Assembly (NCBI RefSeq): GCF_001591445.1
Contig: NZ_BCUX01000049.1
Location: forward strand, 1-36,904
Reading direction: 5' to 3'
Source of the DNA: Neobacillus drentensis NBRC 102427
GTDB taxonomy: Bacteria > Bacillota > Bacilli > Bacillales > Cytobacillaceae
Length of the DNA: 36,904 nt
Position 1 is the stretch's first letter, and every line of letters starts with the position of its first letter. A model generated the notes under the pieces. It saw nothing but the letters and a program-made list of their open reading frames with translations, did no database searches and was not told where the DNA came from. The position numbers and the translations under genes were made by a program. This document shows, in pieces, positions 1 to 7,539 of this stretch.

Positions 1-40
1 AATTTCCACTTATTTAGGAAATAGGACTGAAAATAGACTA

Positions 41-176
41 AATAGACGGAGGAATTCCGACTATTGCCTCGAAAAACATGAAAGTGGGTAATTTTCCCTT
101 GCTTAACCGGAAAACCTCCGCTTATATACCTCGAACCGAGCTCCATTATGGATTTAACCGGAAAACCTCCGCTTAT
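41..176. repeat. Cluster of three related ~23-bp intergenic repeats
   Basis: Two identical 23-bp copies lie at 103-125 and 154-176, with core AACCGGAAAACCTCCGCTTA. A degenerate copy in the opposite orientation lies at 41-65, centred on CGGAGGAATTCCG; its arms 41-50 and 56-65 pair with one mismatch. Each copy is followed by a short CTCGAA-containing stretch (67-73, 130-136, 195-201), so the unit may be longer than the core. This is the only structure seen in the 336 bases before yabG. It looks like a small dispersed non-coding repeat of a kind common in Bacillaceae intergenic regions. No function is evident. Confidence 0.7.
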
Positions 177-255
177 TTTAAGTACCACTGGTTACTCGAA
201 CCTTTGATTCCTCTAAAGTTAACCCGTTACCCTTTTTAAAGGGTCTATTTTTTTC

Positions 256-283
256 ACATAGATGCCTGTGTTTGCATAGCCTA
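256..283 (+). promoter_or_regulatory. Candidate sigma-K promoter of yabG
   Basis: An AC dinucleotide at 256-257 is followed after 17 bases by CATAGCCTA at 275-283, which matches the sigma-K -10 pattern CATANNNTA exactly. In B. subtilis yabG is transcribed by sigma-K in the mother cell. The -10 overlaps the in-frame ATG at 283, so that ATG would not be in the transcript. Confidence 0.6.
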
Positions 284-336
284 TGAGAGAAACTTTATTT
301 AAAGGCCCTTGTGCTGGTCTTATTGGAGTGACGGCA

Positions 337-1221
337 GTGGATATAAAAATAACGGATATTGTCGGCAGGCGTTCGTATAACTGTGATATTCTATTTCGCA
401 TAATTAATATTCGAAAAGTAAATGACCAGAAAATTGCAGTCCTATACGGAGAAGATTTTCGTCTTGTAGCTGACGCGCCATACGAGGATTTGGTCGTCGT
501 CGACCATCTACAAAGAGTTAAGCTGGAAAAGGAGTACCGAACACTTGAGGAACAGTCTTTTAAGCTGTTTAAACAGGATGTCGAATTAATTAAGAATCGT
601 CAGGAATATGAAGCGACTGGCGGATATGTAAAACCAAGTAATTATTTTCAAATGCCAGGGAAGGTCCTTCATATGGATGGGGATCCATCCTACTTGAAGA
701 AATGTATGATACTGTATGAAAAAGTGGGAATCCCTGTTTTAGGTATACACTGTAATGAAAAAGAAATGCCCGAAAGAATCGGGGGATTGATTAATCTGTA
801 TCGTCCCGATATTCTCGTTATAACCGGCCATGATGCGTATTCAAAGGCAAAAGGAAAAAAGACGGATATTAATGCATATCGCCATTCTAAGCATTTTGTC
901 CAAACGGTTAAGGAAGCACGAAAAAAGATCCCTCACTTAGATCAGTTGGTGATCTTTGCCGGTGCTTGCCAATCGCACTTTGAATCATTAATTCATGCGG
1001 GGGCAAACTTTGCCAGCTCGCCTGAACGGATTAACATTCATGCCCTCGACCCCGTTTATATAGTCGCCAAAATTAGCTTTACACCTTTTATGGAAAGAAT
1101 TAATGTCTGGGACGTATTAAGGAATACATTAACAGGTGAAAAGGGACTTGGAGGTATTGATACAAGGGGAGTGTTACGAACGGGAATGCCTTATCGGCCG
1201 ATTCAAGAAGAGGATGAATAA
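337..1221 (+). CDS. yabG: YabG, sporulation-specific spore coat protease
   Basis: YabG is a mother-cell protease that processes spore coat proteins (SpoIVA and several Cot proteins in B. subtilis) during late coat maturation. The reading frame opens at 283. I choose GTG 337 because GGAG lies 8 bases upstream, because the candidate sigma-K -10 covers the ATG at 283, and because the result (294 aa) has the N-terminal pattern of the family (VDIKITDIVGRRSY). The C-terminal half is highly characteristic, with DILVITGHDAYS, FAGACQSHFESL and NFASSPERINIHALDP; His and Cys in these blocks are plausible catalytic residues, which is inference. It stands alone between its own promoter and a terminator that overlaps the stop codon. 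Confidence 0.95.
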   Translation: MDIKITDIVGRRSYNCDILFRIINIRKVNDQKIAVLYGEDFRLVADAPYEDLVVVDHLQRVKLEKEYRTLEEQSFKLFKQDVELIKNRQEYEATGGYVKPSNYFQMPGKVLHMDGDPSYLKKCMILYEKVGIPVLGIHCNEKEMPERIGGLINLYRPDILVITGHDAYSKAKGKKTDINAYRHSKHFVQTVKEARKKIPHLDQLVIFAGACQSHFESLIHAGANFASSPERINIHALDPVYIVAKISFTPFMERINVWDVLRNTLTGEKGLGGIDTRGVLRTGMPYRPIQEEDE

Positions 1222-1253
1222 GCCTTTGCTGTCCGATAAGGCTTATTTTTTTA
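1218..1253 (+). terminator. Rho-independent terminator of yabG
   Basis: A 9-bp stem (ATAAGCCTT at 1218-1226 with AAGGCTTAT at 1238-1246) is followed by a run of T. The left arm begins on the yabG stop codon. Confidence 0.85.
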
Positions 1254-1337
1254 TTTTCTTAGCCGATACATATTCCCACATATATAAGGTAACTCTAAGA
1301 ATGTTGAAATTTAGTAGAAAAAGTAGAATAAAAAATA

Positions 1338-1367
1338 TTGACAATCTTTTTGTTTGACTGATATAAT
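1338..1367 (+). promoter_or_regulatory. Upstream sigma-A promoter of veg
   Basis: TTGACA (1338-1343) and TATAAT (1362-1367) are both perfect consensus, with an 18-bp spacer. It is the first of two tandem promoters, as is known for veg in B. subtilis. Confidence 0.8.
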
Positions 1368-1379
1368 TTATGTTTTTGT

Positions 1380-1408
1380 TTGACATAACTATGTCAGTGT
1401 GTTATACT
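1380..1408 (+). promoter_or_regulatory. Downstream sigma-A promoter of veg
   Basis: TTGACA (1380-1385) and TATACT (1403-1408) have an ideal 17-bp spacer. The -10 lies 21 bases before the veg ATG. With the upstream promoter this predicts strong vegetative expression. Confidence 0.85.
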
Positions 1409-1429
1409 TTACACAGTGAGGTGGACCGA

Positions 1430-1693
1430 ATGCCAAAAACCTTAGCCGATATCAAAAAGGCTCTAGACACAAATTTAGGGAAAAGATTACTGCTTAAAGC
1501 TAACGGAGGTCGTCGAAAAACAATCGAACGTTCCGGTGTTTTAGCTGAAACTTATCCATCTGTTTTTGTTATTGAATTAGATCAGGATGAAAACTCATTT
1601 GAACGTGTTTCTTACAGTTATGCCGATGTTTTAACAGAAACAGTTCAAATTACTTTCTACGAAGATGCATCAGGACACTTAGCCTTAAATTAG
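1430..1693 (+). CDS. veg: Veg protein, biofilm and outgrowth modulator
   Basis: A small protein (87 aa) highly conserved in Bacillus. In B. subtilis it stimulates biofilm gene expression by opposing the SinR repressor and affects spore outgrowth; its biochemical activity is unsettled. Diagnostic blocks are [14 protein letters not shown] and [25 protein letters not shown]. The reading frame opens at 1370, but that start would place the downstream promoter inside the gene. ATG 1430 is preceded by GAGGTGG and gives the family N-terminus [13 protein letters not shown]. It is monocistronic, between tandem strong promoters and a terminator at 1710. Confidence 0.95.
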   Translation: MPKTLADIKKALDTNLGKRLLLKANGGRRKTIERSGVLAETYPSVFVIELDQDENSFERVSYSYADVLTETVQITFYEDASGHLALN

Positions 1694-1709
1694 TATATAA
1701 GCAATACAC

Positions 1710-1737
1710 AGCAGTAAACAATTGTTTACTGCTTTTT
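1710..1737 (+). terminator. Rho-independent terminator of veg
   Basis: The perfect inverted repeat AGCAGTAAACA / TGTTTACTGCT (1710-1732) is followed by T residues. Confidence 0.85.
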
Positions 1738-1755
1738 GCTATTTATAAATAGTTT

Positions 1756-1784
1756 CATGAAAAGCTAACTTTTCTCCCATACTA
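1756..1784 (+). promoter_or_regulatory. Candidate forespore (sigma-G type) promoter of sspF
   Basis: CATACTA at 1778-1784 matches the sigma-G/F -10 pattern CATNNTA. The -35 region (CATGAA, 1756-1761, 16 bp upstream) is only a partial match. Forespore expression is the known pattern for sspF. Confidence 0.5.
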
Positions 1785-1815
1785 AAAATGCCGTGGTATG
1801 AAAGGGGTTGTTTAG

Positions 1816-2004
1816 GTGGGCAGAAGAAGAAGAGGGATTATGTCCCGTCACTTTAAAGAAGAGCTTGCGAAAGAGCTTGGCTTTTATGATGTCGTTCAAA
1901 GAGAAGGATGGGGCGGCATTAAGGCAAAGGATGCAGGGAATATGGTCAAGCGTGCCGTTGAATTAGCACAAGAACAGTTAGCTGGCCGGGGTCCAAGGGG
2001 TTAA
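1816..2004 (+). CDS. sspF: Small acid-soluble spore protein, alpha/beta type (SspF)
   Basis: SASPs of this type saturate forespore DNA, shift it towards an A-like form and protect it from UV and heat; they are degraded by the GPR protease at germination. The 62-aa product starts with the basic [10 protein letters not shown] typical of SspF, then has [13 protein letters not shown] and the conserved helical block [19 protein letters not shown]. The start is GTG 1816, with a purine-rich ribosome binding site (AAAGGGG) at about 1800. It is a single gene behind a candidate forespore promoter and before a strong terminator. Confidence 0.93.
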   Translation: MGRRRRGIMSRHFKEELAKELGFYDVVQREGWGGIKAKDAGNMVKRAVELAQEQLAGRGPRG

Positions 2005-2059
2005 CTTCTGAATAAAGCACTTCCGCTTATGAGATTAATCAATCACATACCACAGCAAG

Positions 2060-2090
2060 GCCAGAGGACAAGCTCCTCTGGCTTTTATTT
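2060..2090 (+). terminator. Rho-independent terminator of sspF
   Basis: GCCAGAGGA (2060-2068) pairs with TCCTCTGGC (2074-2082) around a 5-base loop, followed by a T-rich tail. Confidence 0.9.
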
Positions 2091-2184
2091 TCTTCAAAAA
2101 ATGACTTATTTCTTATAAAATTAATAATAAATTATGAAATTTGATAGGATTTCGCATATCACACGTCTTACTTTTATCGTTTTG

Positions 2185-2193
2185 TGGTAAAAT
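2185..2193 (+). promoter_or_regulatory. Possible extended -10 promoter of ispE
   Basis: TGGTAAAAT (2185-2193) fits the extended -10 form TGnTATAAT with one mismatch. There is no good -35 box, which extended -10 promoters tolerate. Confidence 0.4.
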
Positions 2194-2245
2194 AGGACAA
2201 AATGTGGATTTTCGGAACCGGACAATATAGAAGTAGGTGGACGTA

Positions 2246-3115
2246 GTGAGGCTTTTAGTAAAAGCACCGGCCAAAATAAATTTAGCATTAGATGTTTTAC
2301 ACAAACGCCCTGATGGCTATCATGAAGTGGAAATGATTATGACTACGATTGATTTGGCTGACCGGGTTGAACTATCATTATTAAACGAAGATAAAATACA
2401 TATTCATTCTCACAATCGCTATGTTCCTGACGACCAGCGGAATTTAGCCTTTCAAGCTGCCCAGCTTTTGAAGGATAGATTCCATGTCAAAAAAGGTGTG
2501 TTGATTTCAATTGAAAAAACCATTCCTGTTGCCGCGGGGCTTGCGGGGGGAAGCAGTGATGCAGCTGCCACTTTGAGAGGCTTAAATAAGCTCTGGGATC
2601 TCGGATTAACATTGGATCAATTGGCTGAGCTGGGGAGTGAAATTGGATCGGATGTTTCATTCTGTGTCTATGGCGGGACGGCCTTGGCAAAGGGCCGAGG
2701 CGAAATGATTACCGAATTACCTGCTCCGCCGACATGCTGGGTCATCCTTGCAAAGCCGTTTATAGGGGTATCAACTGCTGAAGTATATCGAAGACTGGAT
2801 ATCAATGAAATGACCCATGCGGACATTCCCGGCATGATTGAAGCGATTAATGAACATGATTACAAAAAGGTGTGCAAAAATGTGGGGAACGTTTTAGAGG
2901 ATGTTACCTTAAACCTCCACCCAGAAGTTGCGCTAATAAAAGAACAAATGAAACGATTTGGTGCAGATGCTGTATTAATGAGTGGCAGTGGTCCAACGGT
3001 TTTTGGTATTGTTCAGCATGATTCAAGAATGCACCGAATTTATAATGGATTAAGAGGATTCTGTGATCAAGTATTTGCGGTCCGGATGTTAGGGGAACGA
3101 CACTCACTTGATTAA
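2246..3115 (+). CDS. ispE: 4-diphosphocytidyl-2-C-methyl-D-erythritol kinase
   Basis: IspE phosphorylates CDP-methylerythritol at the 2-position using ATP, the fourth step of the MEP isoprenoid pathway. It is a cytosolic GHMP kinase. The ATP-binding GHMP motif is [14 protein letters not shown] (about residues 94-107). The N-terminal [12 protein letters not shown] and the C-terminal [16 protein letters not shown] (GHMP motif 3) are also clear. The frame extends to GTG 2237, but GTG 2246 is better placed 5 bases after AGGTGG and gives 289 aa, the usual family length, beginning [12 protein letters not shown]. purR follows after a separate regulatory region. Confidence 0.95.
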   Translation: MRLLVKAPAKINLALDVLHKRPDGYHEVEMIMTTIDLADRVELSLLNEDKIHIHSHNRYVPDDQRNLAFQAAQLLKDRFHVKKGVLISIEKTIPVAAGLAGGSSDAAATLRGLNKLWDLGLTLDQLAELGSEIGSDVSFCVYGGTALAKGRGEMITELPAPPTCWVILAKPFIGVSTAEVYRRLDINEMTHADIPGMIEAINEHDYKKVCKNVGNVLEDVTLNLHPEVALIKEQMKRFGADAVLMSGSGPTVFGIVQHDSRMHRIYNGLRGFCDQVFAVRMLGERHSLD

Positions 3116-3121
3116 AAACGT

Positions 3122-3154
3122 ACGAAAATGGTATTCTATAACTAGAATATTCGT
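3122..3154. promoter_or_regulatory. PurBox-like inverted repeat upstream of purR
   Basis: ACGAA (3122-3126) and TTCGT (3150-3154) form an inverted pair whose cores resemble the CGAA core of Bacillus PurBoxes. The 23 bases between them are near the known spacing. Nested inside is a perfect TATTCTA/TAGAATA palindrome (3132-3149). B. subtilis purR is autoregulated through a PurBox pair at the same place. The -10 element (TATAAC 3137-3142 or TAGAAT 3143-3148) would lie within the operator. Confidence 0.5.
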
Positions 3155-3171
3155 GTTTTTGGGGGCGTATT

Positions 3172-3990
3172 ATGAAATTTCGGCGCAGTGAACGCTTGAT
3201 TGATATGACAAATTATTTACTAGATCATCCGCGACAGCTCGTACCGCTTACCTTTTTTGCCGAGCGTTATTCCTCGGCGAAATCATCGATCAGCGAAGAT
3301 TTGGCGATTATTAAAGAAACATTTGAAAAAAGAGGAATTGGCACCATCCAAACAGTCCCGGGGGCATCAGGCGGAGTAAAATTCTTTGTAAAGGTAAGTC
3401 AAGAAGCAGCGGAACCCTTTATCAATGAATTGTGTGAGCTGATTGCCAATCCTGATCGACTTTTACCGGGAGGATATTTATATTTAACTGATATTTTAGG
3501 TGATCCTAACGTCGTGCAACAGGCTGGGCGGATTATTGCCTCTGCCTATACTGATGCGAAAATAGATGTGGTGATGACAGTTGCGACTAAAGGAATTCCG
3601 CTTGCCTACGCCGTGGCAAGTCAGTTGAATGTCCCCGTTGTTATTGTCCGAAGGGATAGTAAAGTAACGGAGGGGCCGACAGTCAGTATTAATTATGTGT
3701 CCGGTTCTGCCAAACGAATTCAAACGATGGTCCTATCGAAGCGCAGCATGAAACAAGATTCGCGCGTCTTGATTGTCGATGATTTTATGAAGGCTGGCGG
3801 TACGGTCATAGGAATGATTAGTATGCTCGAAGAATTTAATGGGCATTTGGCTGGAATTGCCGTTTTAGTTGAGGCCGAAAAAATTCAGGAGCGGCTTGTC
3901 GATGAATATATTTCACTCGTCCAGCTATCTGATGTGGACGTAAAGGGAAAAATGATTAATGTTCAAGCTGGGAATTATTTTAATAAATAG
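3172..3990 (+). CDS. purR: Purine operon repressor PurR
   Basis: PurR represses purine synthesis and transport genes; PRPP binding releases it from paired PurBoxes. The 272-aa protein has an N-terminal winged-helix DNA-binding domain (about 1-75: MKFRRSERLIDMTNYLL, with a recognition region around SSAKSSISEDLA) and a C-terminal phosphoribosyltransferase-like domain. The PRPP-binding signature VLIVDDFMKAGGT is at 199-211. The ATG has GGGGGC just upstream. ridA follows after 15 bases, so the two are co-transcribed. Nearby prs (PRPP synthase) and hprT (a PRPP user) show that PRPP metabolism is well represented in the window. Confidence 0.96.
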   Translation: MKFRRSERLIDMTNYLLDHPRQLVPLTFFAERYSSAKSSISEDLAIIKETFEKRGIGTIQTVPGASGGVKFFVKVSQEAAEPFINELCELIANPDRLLPGGYLYLTDILGDPNVVQQAGRIIASAYTDAKIDVVMTVATKGIPLAYAVASQLNVPVVIVRRDSKVTEGPTVSINYVSGSAKRIQTMVLSKRSMKQDSRVLIVDDFMKAGGTVIGMISMLEEFNGHLAGIAVLVEAEKIQERLVDEYISLVQLSDVDVKGKMINVQAGNYFNK

Positions 3991-4005
3991 ATGGAGGGTA
4001 TTACG

Positions 4006-4380
4006 ATGAAAACAGTTCAAACAAATCAAGCACCGGCTGCTATTGGCCCCTATTCACAAGGAATTATCGTAAATAATATGTTCTATAGCTCAGGACAAAT
4101 TCCATTAACTGCTGATGGGGCCTTGGTAACCGGCGATATTAAAGAACAAGCTCATCAAGTTTTTCAAAACTTACAAGCTGTCTTAACGGCTGCAGGTGCA
4201 TCGTTTGAAACGGTCGTAAAGACAACCGTATTTATTAAAAGTATGGATGACTTCGCTGCATTAAACGAAGTTTATGGTGAATACTTCTCTATCCATAAAC
4301 CTGCTCGTTCATGTGTCGAGGTTGCCCGCTTGCCAAAAGATGTTTTAGTGGAAATTGAAGTGGTTGCACTCGTTAAATAA
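4006..4380 (+). CDS. ridA: RidA family enamine/imine deaminase (YabJ)
   Basis: RidA hydrolyses reactive 2-aminoacrylate and related enamines made by PLP enzymes, protecting them from damage. In B. subtilis the ortholog yabJ lies in the purR operon and is linked to purine regulation. The 124-aa product is full length with the family signatures [19 protein letters not shown] and [22 protein letters not shown]; the Arg in ARSCVEV is the expected carboxylate-binding residue. The frame could begin at ATG 3991, but GGAGGG at 3993-3998 lies 7 bases before ATG 4006, which also matches homologs. No terminator separates it from spoVG. Confidence 0.95.
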   Translation: MKTVQTNQAPAAIGPYSQGIIVNNMFYSSGQIPLTADGALVTGDIKEQAHQVFQNLQAVLTAAGASFETVVKTTVFIKSMDDFAALNEVYGEYFSIHKPARSCVEVARLPKDVLVEIEVVALVK

Positions 4381-4461
4381 CTAAATAAATTCTAATTCAC
4401 TTCCAGATTTACAACTGTTCACTATTTTGCCCTAATTTTTCTAAAATATTTTGAATATAAA

Positions 4462-4488
4462 GAAGGATTTCAGAAAAAGTTGTTGAAT
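4462..4488 (+). promoter_or_regulatory. Sigma-H promoter of spoVG
   Basis: GAAGGATTT (4462-4470) and GTTGAAT (4482-4488), separated by 11 bases, match the sigma-H consensus RnAGGAWWW-N11-RnnGAAT fully. The B. subtilis spoVG promoter is the classic sigma-H example. The AT-rich stretch just upstream (about 4381-4460) corresponds to the AbrB-bound region there; AbrB binding here is inference. Confidence 0.85.
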
Positions 4489-4531
4489 TTAATTACTTAG
4501 CTTTTTAACAATCAAAAAAGGGTGTGAGCAC

Positions 4532-4822
4532 ATGGAAGTAACAGACGTAAGATTACGCCGAGTTAATACGGATGGACGGATGAGAGCAATCGCATCTATC
4601 ACGTTGGACAATGAATTTGTTGTTCATGACATTCGTGTGATCGACGGAAACAACGGTTTATTTGTAGCTATGCCAAGCAAACGTACTCCGGATGGAGAAT
4701 TTCGTGACATTGCGCATCCAATCAATTCCGGAACACGCGGTAAAATTCAGGAAGCTGTTTTGGCTGAGTACCACCGTTTAGGTGAATTGGAAGTAGAATT
4801 TGAAGAAGCCGGAGCTTCCTAA
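4532..4822 (+). CDS. spoVG: SpoVG, RNA/DNA-binding regulator
   Basis: SpoVG is a small nucleic-acid-binding regulator that influences asymmetric division, cortex formation and, in pathogens, capsule and virulence genes. The 96-aa product carries the whole conserved core [39 protein letters not shown] and an acidic variable tail. An AAGGGTGTGAG ribosome binding site precedes the ATG. A sigma-H promoter lies upstream and a terminator 15 bases after the stop, so the main transcript is probably monocistronic, expressed at the start of stationary phase. Confidence 0.96.
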   Translation: MEVTDVRLRRVNTDGRMRAIASITLDNEFVVHDIRVIDGNNGLFVAMPSKRTPDGEFRDIAHPINSGTRGKIQEAVLAEYHRLGELEVEFEEAGAS

Positions 4823-4836
4823 GGATTTTTACAACT

Positions 4837-4868
4837 AGGGCCTTTCTTCTAGAAGGCTCTTTTTATTG
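4837..4868 (+). terminator. Rho-independent terminator of spoVG
   Basis: AGGGCCTT (4837-4844) pairs with AAGGCTCT (4853-4860) with one G-U pair, followed by TTTT. Confidence 0.8.
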
Positions 4869-4869
4869 T

Positions 4870-4884
4870 TTGAAAACGTTAACA
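4870..4884. promoter_or_regulatory. Candidate cre site (CcpA operator)
   Basis: TTGAAAACGTTAACA fits every position of the cre consensus WTGNAANCGNWNNCW. It lies just after the spoVG terminator and about 80 bases before the candidate glmU -35. If real it could tie glmU-prs expression to carbon supply. A single match of this degeneracy can occur by chance. Confidence 0.45.
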
Positions 4885-4963
4885 TTCCCCGATTTCCCCT
4901 TTGAACCCCAATCCCCTGATAATTAACTAATTATTGCAAAATTAGACACTTCCCTCACATACC

Positions 4964-4992
4964 TTGAAAAGAGCGCCCATTTACGTTAATAT
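4964..4992 (+). promoter_or_regulatory. Candidate sigma-A promoter of glmU-prs
   Basis: TTGAAA (4964-4969) and TAATAT (4987-4992) with a 17-bp spacer; the -10 is a 4 of 6 match. It is placed correctly, 38 bases before the glmU start. Confidence 0.5.
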
Positions 4993-5029
4993 TTTTAGTG
5001 GATAAAAAGGTTTATTGGAGGACTCAAAC

Positions 5030-6403
5030 ATGCATAATCGTTATGCTGTGATATTAGCCGCTGGGCAAGGAACGCGGATGAAATCTAAGCTATATAAAGT
5101 ATTACACCCAGTATGCGGAAAACCGATGGTTCAACATGTGGTCGACCAAGTAATGAAGCTTAATATACAGGAAATTGTCACAATTATTGGGCATGGTGCA
5201 GAAATGGTGCAAGCACAATTAGGTGACAGCAGTAAATATGCTCTTCAGGACCAGCAGTTAGGTACTGCCCATGCCGTTAACCAGGCACAGAGCATGCTAG
5301 ATGGGAAAGCAGGAGTGACGATTGTCGTTTGTGGGGATACTCCTTTAATTAAAGCTGAAACAATGGAAGCTCTTTTTAAACATCATGAAGAGTTGAATGC
5401 AAAAGCGACCATTCTTACAGCCAAAATTTCAGACCCAACGGGATACGGCCGAATCGTTCGAAACTCAGCCGGTTTAGTAGAAAAAATTGTCGAGCATAAG
5501 GATGCGTCTGAAGACGAAAGAAAGATTAATGAAATCAATACGGGTACTTATTGCTTCGATAATCTTGCATTATTTGAAGCCTTAAAGAATGTTTCTAATG
5601 ACAATGTTCAAGGGGAATATTATTTACCGGATGTGATTGAGATACTCAAGATGCAAGGGGAAGTGGTCACTGCCTTTCAAACCGCCGAATTTGAAGAAAC
5701 TTTGGGTGTGAATGACCGTGTGGCGTTAGCGGAAGCCGAACGAATTATGCGTATCCGTACAAATACAGCACATATGCGGAATGGGGTAACCATCATTGAC
5801 CCGGCAAATACCTATATAGAAACCGATGTAGAAATAGGGCAAGATACGGTTATCTATCCGGGAACGATGATTAAAGGAAAAACAGTTATTGGTTCAGAAT
5901 GTCAAATCGGTCCAAACTCTGAAATTGATTCATGTCATATTGGTGACCAAACAGTAATCCGTCAATCTGTGGCCCATAACAGCTCGATTGGCGCTCAGGT
6001 CAACATTGGGCCCTTTGCCCATATTCGTCCGGATTCAATGATTCACAACGAAGTGAAAATTGGTAATTTCGTTGAAATAAAAAAAGCTGTCTTTGGAAAA
6101 GGAAGCAAAGCCTCACATCTTAGTTATATTGGTGATGCAGAGGTAGGCTCCGATGTAAATATTGGCTGTGGTTCGATAACAGTGAATTACGATGGTAAGA
6201 ATAAATATTTAACGAAAATTGAAGATGGAGTCTTTATTGGCTGCAATTCCAATCTAGTTGCCCCTGTCACGATTGGGAAAGGTGCCTATGTGGCTGCCGG
6301 TTCGACCATCACTAAAGACGTACCGGGTGAAGCTTTATCGATTGCCCGGGCACAGCAAGTGAATAAGGAAAATTACGTCCAAAAGCTGAATCTAAAGAAA
6401 TAA
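5030..6403 (+). CDS. glmU: Bifunctional GlcN-1-P acetyltransferase / UDP-GlcNAc pyrophosphorylase
   Basis: GlmU acetylates glucosamine-1-phosphate and then transfers UMP to make UDP-GlcNAc, the precursor of peptidoglycan and teichoic acids. The N-terminal uridylyltransferase domain (about 1-230) begins with the nucleotide-binding loop [11 protein letters not shown] (residues 9-19). The C-terminal half is a left-handed beta helix of hexapeptide repeats, visible as repeated I-G-x-x-x-x units, and includes the acetyltransferase active region around HIRPDS and [17 protein letters not shown] 5030 follows GGAGGA by 7 bases; an in-frame TTG at 5015 lies upstream of that site and is unlikely. Length is 457 aa, normal for the family. 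prs follows after 23 bases. Confidence 0.96.
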   Translation: MHNRYAVILAAGQGTRMKSKLYKVLHPVCGKPMVQHVVDQVMKLNIQEIVTIIGHGAEMVQAQLGDSSKYALQDQQLGTAHAVNQAQSMLDGKAGVTIVVCGDTPLIKAETMEALFKHHEELNAKATILTAKISDPTGYGRIVRNSAGLVEKIVEHKDASEDERKINEINTGTYCFDNLALFEALKNVSNDNVQGEYYLPDVIEILKMQGEVVTAFQTAEFEETLGVNDRVALAEAERIMRIRTNTAHMRNGVTIIDPANTYIETDVEIGQDTVIYPGTMIKGKTVIGSECQIGPNSEIDSCHIGDQTVIRQSVAHNSSIGAQVNIGPFAHIRPDSMIHNEVKIGNFVEIKKAVFGKGSKASHLSYIGDAEVGSDVNIGCGSITVNYDGKNKYLTKIEDGVFIGCNSNLVAPVTIGKGAYVAAGSTITKDVPGEALSIARAQQVNKENYVQKLNLKK

Positions 6404-6426
6404 GCGAATCAATTTAGGAGGCTATC

Positions 6427-7383
6427 ATGTCGAATCAATATTTAGACCCAAATCTGAAGGTATTTAGTTTAAATTCAAATCTTCCTCTTGCAAGAGAAAT
6501 CGCGAAATTCATCGGTGTGGAATTAGGTAAATGTTCAGTCACAAGATTTAGTGACGGCGAAATCCAAATCAATATCGAAGAAAGTATCCGTGGTGGTGAT
6601 GTTTATGTAATCCAGTCGACCAGCCAGCCCGTTAATGAAAATATCATGGAATTATTAATCATGATTGATGCCCTAAAAAGAGCCTCTGCTAAAACAATTA
6701 ACATTGTGATGCCATATTACGGTTATGCACGTCAGGATCGCAAGGCACGTGCTCGTGAGCCGATTACAGCGAAGTTAGTGGCAACCTTGCTTGAAACAGC
6801 AGGCGCAACCCGTGTCATCTGTCTCGACCTGCACGCTCCACAAATTCAAGGTTTCTTTGATATTCCGACGGATCACTTAATGGGTGTACCTATCTTATCG
6901 GAATATTTTAAATCCAGAGAATTTCAAGGGGACATTGTCATTGTTTCTCCAGACCATGGTGGAGTGACAAGAGCTCGAAAGATGGCTGAGCGATTAAAAG
7001 CTCCAATTGCGATTATTGATAAACGCCGCCCAAGACCAAATGTAGCCGAAGTAATGAATATCGTCGGTAACATTGAAGGGAAAATTGCCATTTTAATTGA
7101 TGATATCATCGATACAGCCGGTACAATTACACTGGCTGCTAATGCATTAATTGAAAACGGTGCATCTGAAGTGTACGCTTGCTGTACCCATCCAGTCCTA
7201 TCGGGTCCTGCCATCGAACGAATTCAAAATTCAAAAATCAAAGAATTAGTGATTACCAATTCGATTGCCCTTCCGGAAGAGAAAAAGATTGATAAAATTA
7301 TTAACTTATCCGTTGCACCACTTTTAGGTGAAGCCATTATTCGTGTTCACGAAGAGCAATCCGTAAGTACTTTATTTGATTGA
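6427..7383 (+). CDS. prs: Ribose-phosphate pyrophosphokinase (PRPP synthase)
   Basis: Prs transfers pyrophosphate from ATP to ribose-5-phosphate, making PRPP for purines, pyrimidines, NAD, histidine and tryptophan. The 318-aa protein is full length for a class I enzyme. Visible motifs are [11 protein letters not shown] near the N-terminus, [19 protein letters not shown] (flexible loop and ATP contact), [15 protein letters not shown], and the PRPP-binding loop DDIIDTAGT at 225-233. The ribosome binding site TTAGGAGG is strong. It is co-transcribed with glmU and closed by the terminator at 7394. Confidence 0.97.
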   Translation: MSNQYLDPNLKVFSLNSNLPLAREIAKFIGVELGKCSVTRFSDGEIQINIEESIRGGDVYVIQSTSQPVNENIMELLIMIDALKRASAKTINIVMPYYGYARQDRKARAREPITAKLVATLLETAGATRVICLDLHAPQIQGFFDIPTDHLMGVPILSEYFKSREFQGDIVIVSPDHGGVTRARKMAERLKAPIAIIDKRRPRPNVAEVMNIVGNIEGKIAILIDDIIDTAGTITLAANALIENGASEVYACCTHPVLSGPAIERIQNSKIKELVITNSIALPEEKKIDKIINLSVAPLLGEAIIRVHEEQSVSTLFD

Positions 7384-7393
7384 TCATAAATGA

Positions 7394-7426
7394 AGGATCT
7401 GGCCATATCGGTCAGATCCTCCTTTT
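7394..7426 (+). terminator. Rho-independent terminator of glmU-prs
   Basis: AGGATCTGGCC (7394-7404) pairs with GGTCAGATCCT (7410-7420), with one G-U pair and a 5-base loop; a pyrimidine-rich tail with TTTT follows. Confidence 0.85.
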
Positions 7427-7470
7427 GCTTGTTTACAGTTTCCTTTTTTAAAATGAACTGTTTAAAAAAT

Positions 7471-7496
7471 GTTTAGACCTCCCTCTTTTGGGGCAT
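7471..7496 (+). promoter_or_regulatory. Candidate sigma-B promoter of ctc
   Basis: GTTTAG (7471-7476) and GGGCAT (7491-7496), with a 14-base spacer, each differ by one base from the sigma-B consensus GTTTAA / GGGTAT. ctc is the classic sigma-B-dependent gene of B. subtilis. Confidence 0.6.
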
Positions 7497-7539
7497 TTTT
7501 ATATAGACAGTTTTTGATAAAATAGGAGGGTAACTAAAC

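Noticed and set aside
103..176. Repeats with about 28 bases between them, suggesting a CRISPR
   Set aside because: Only two identical copies plus one inverted degenerate copy, no consistent spacers, no cas genes. It fits a dispersed intergenic repeat.
219..401. Minus-strand 60-aa reading frame upstream of yabG
   Set aside because: No ribosome binding site, no recognisable motif, and it overlaps the sigma-K promoter and the yabG start.
1136..1357. 73-aa + strand frame overlapping the yabG end
   Set aside because: It runs through the yabG terminator and into the veg promoters; chance frame.
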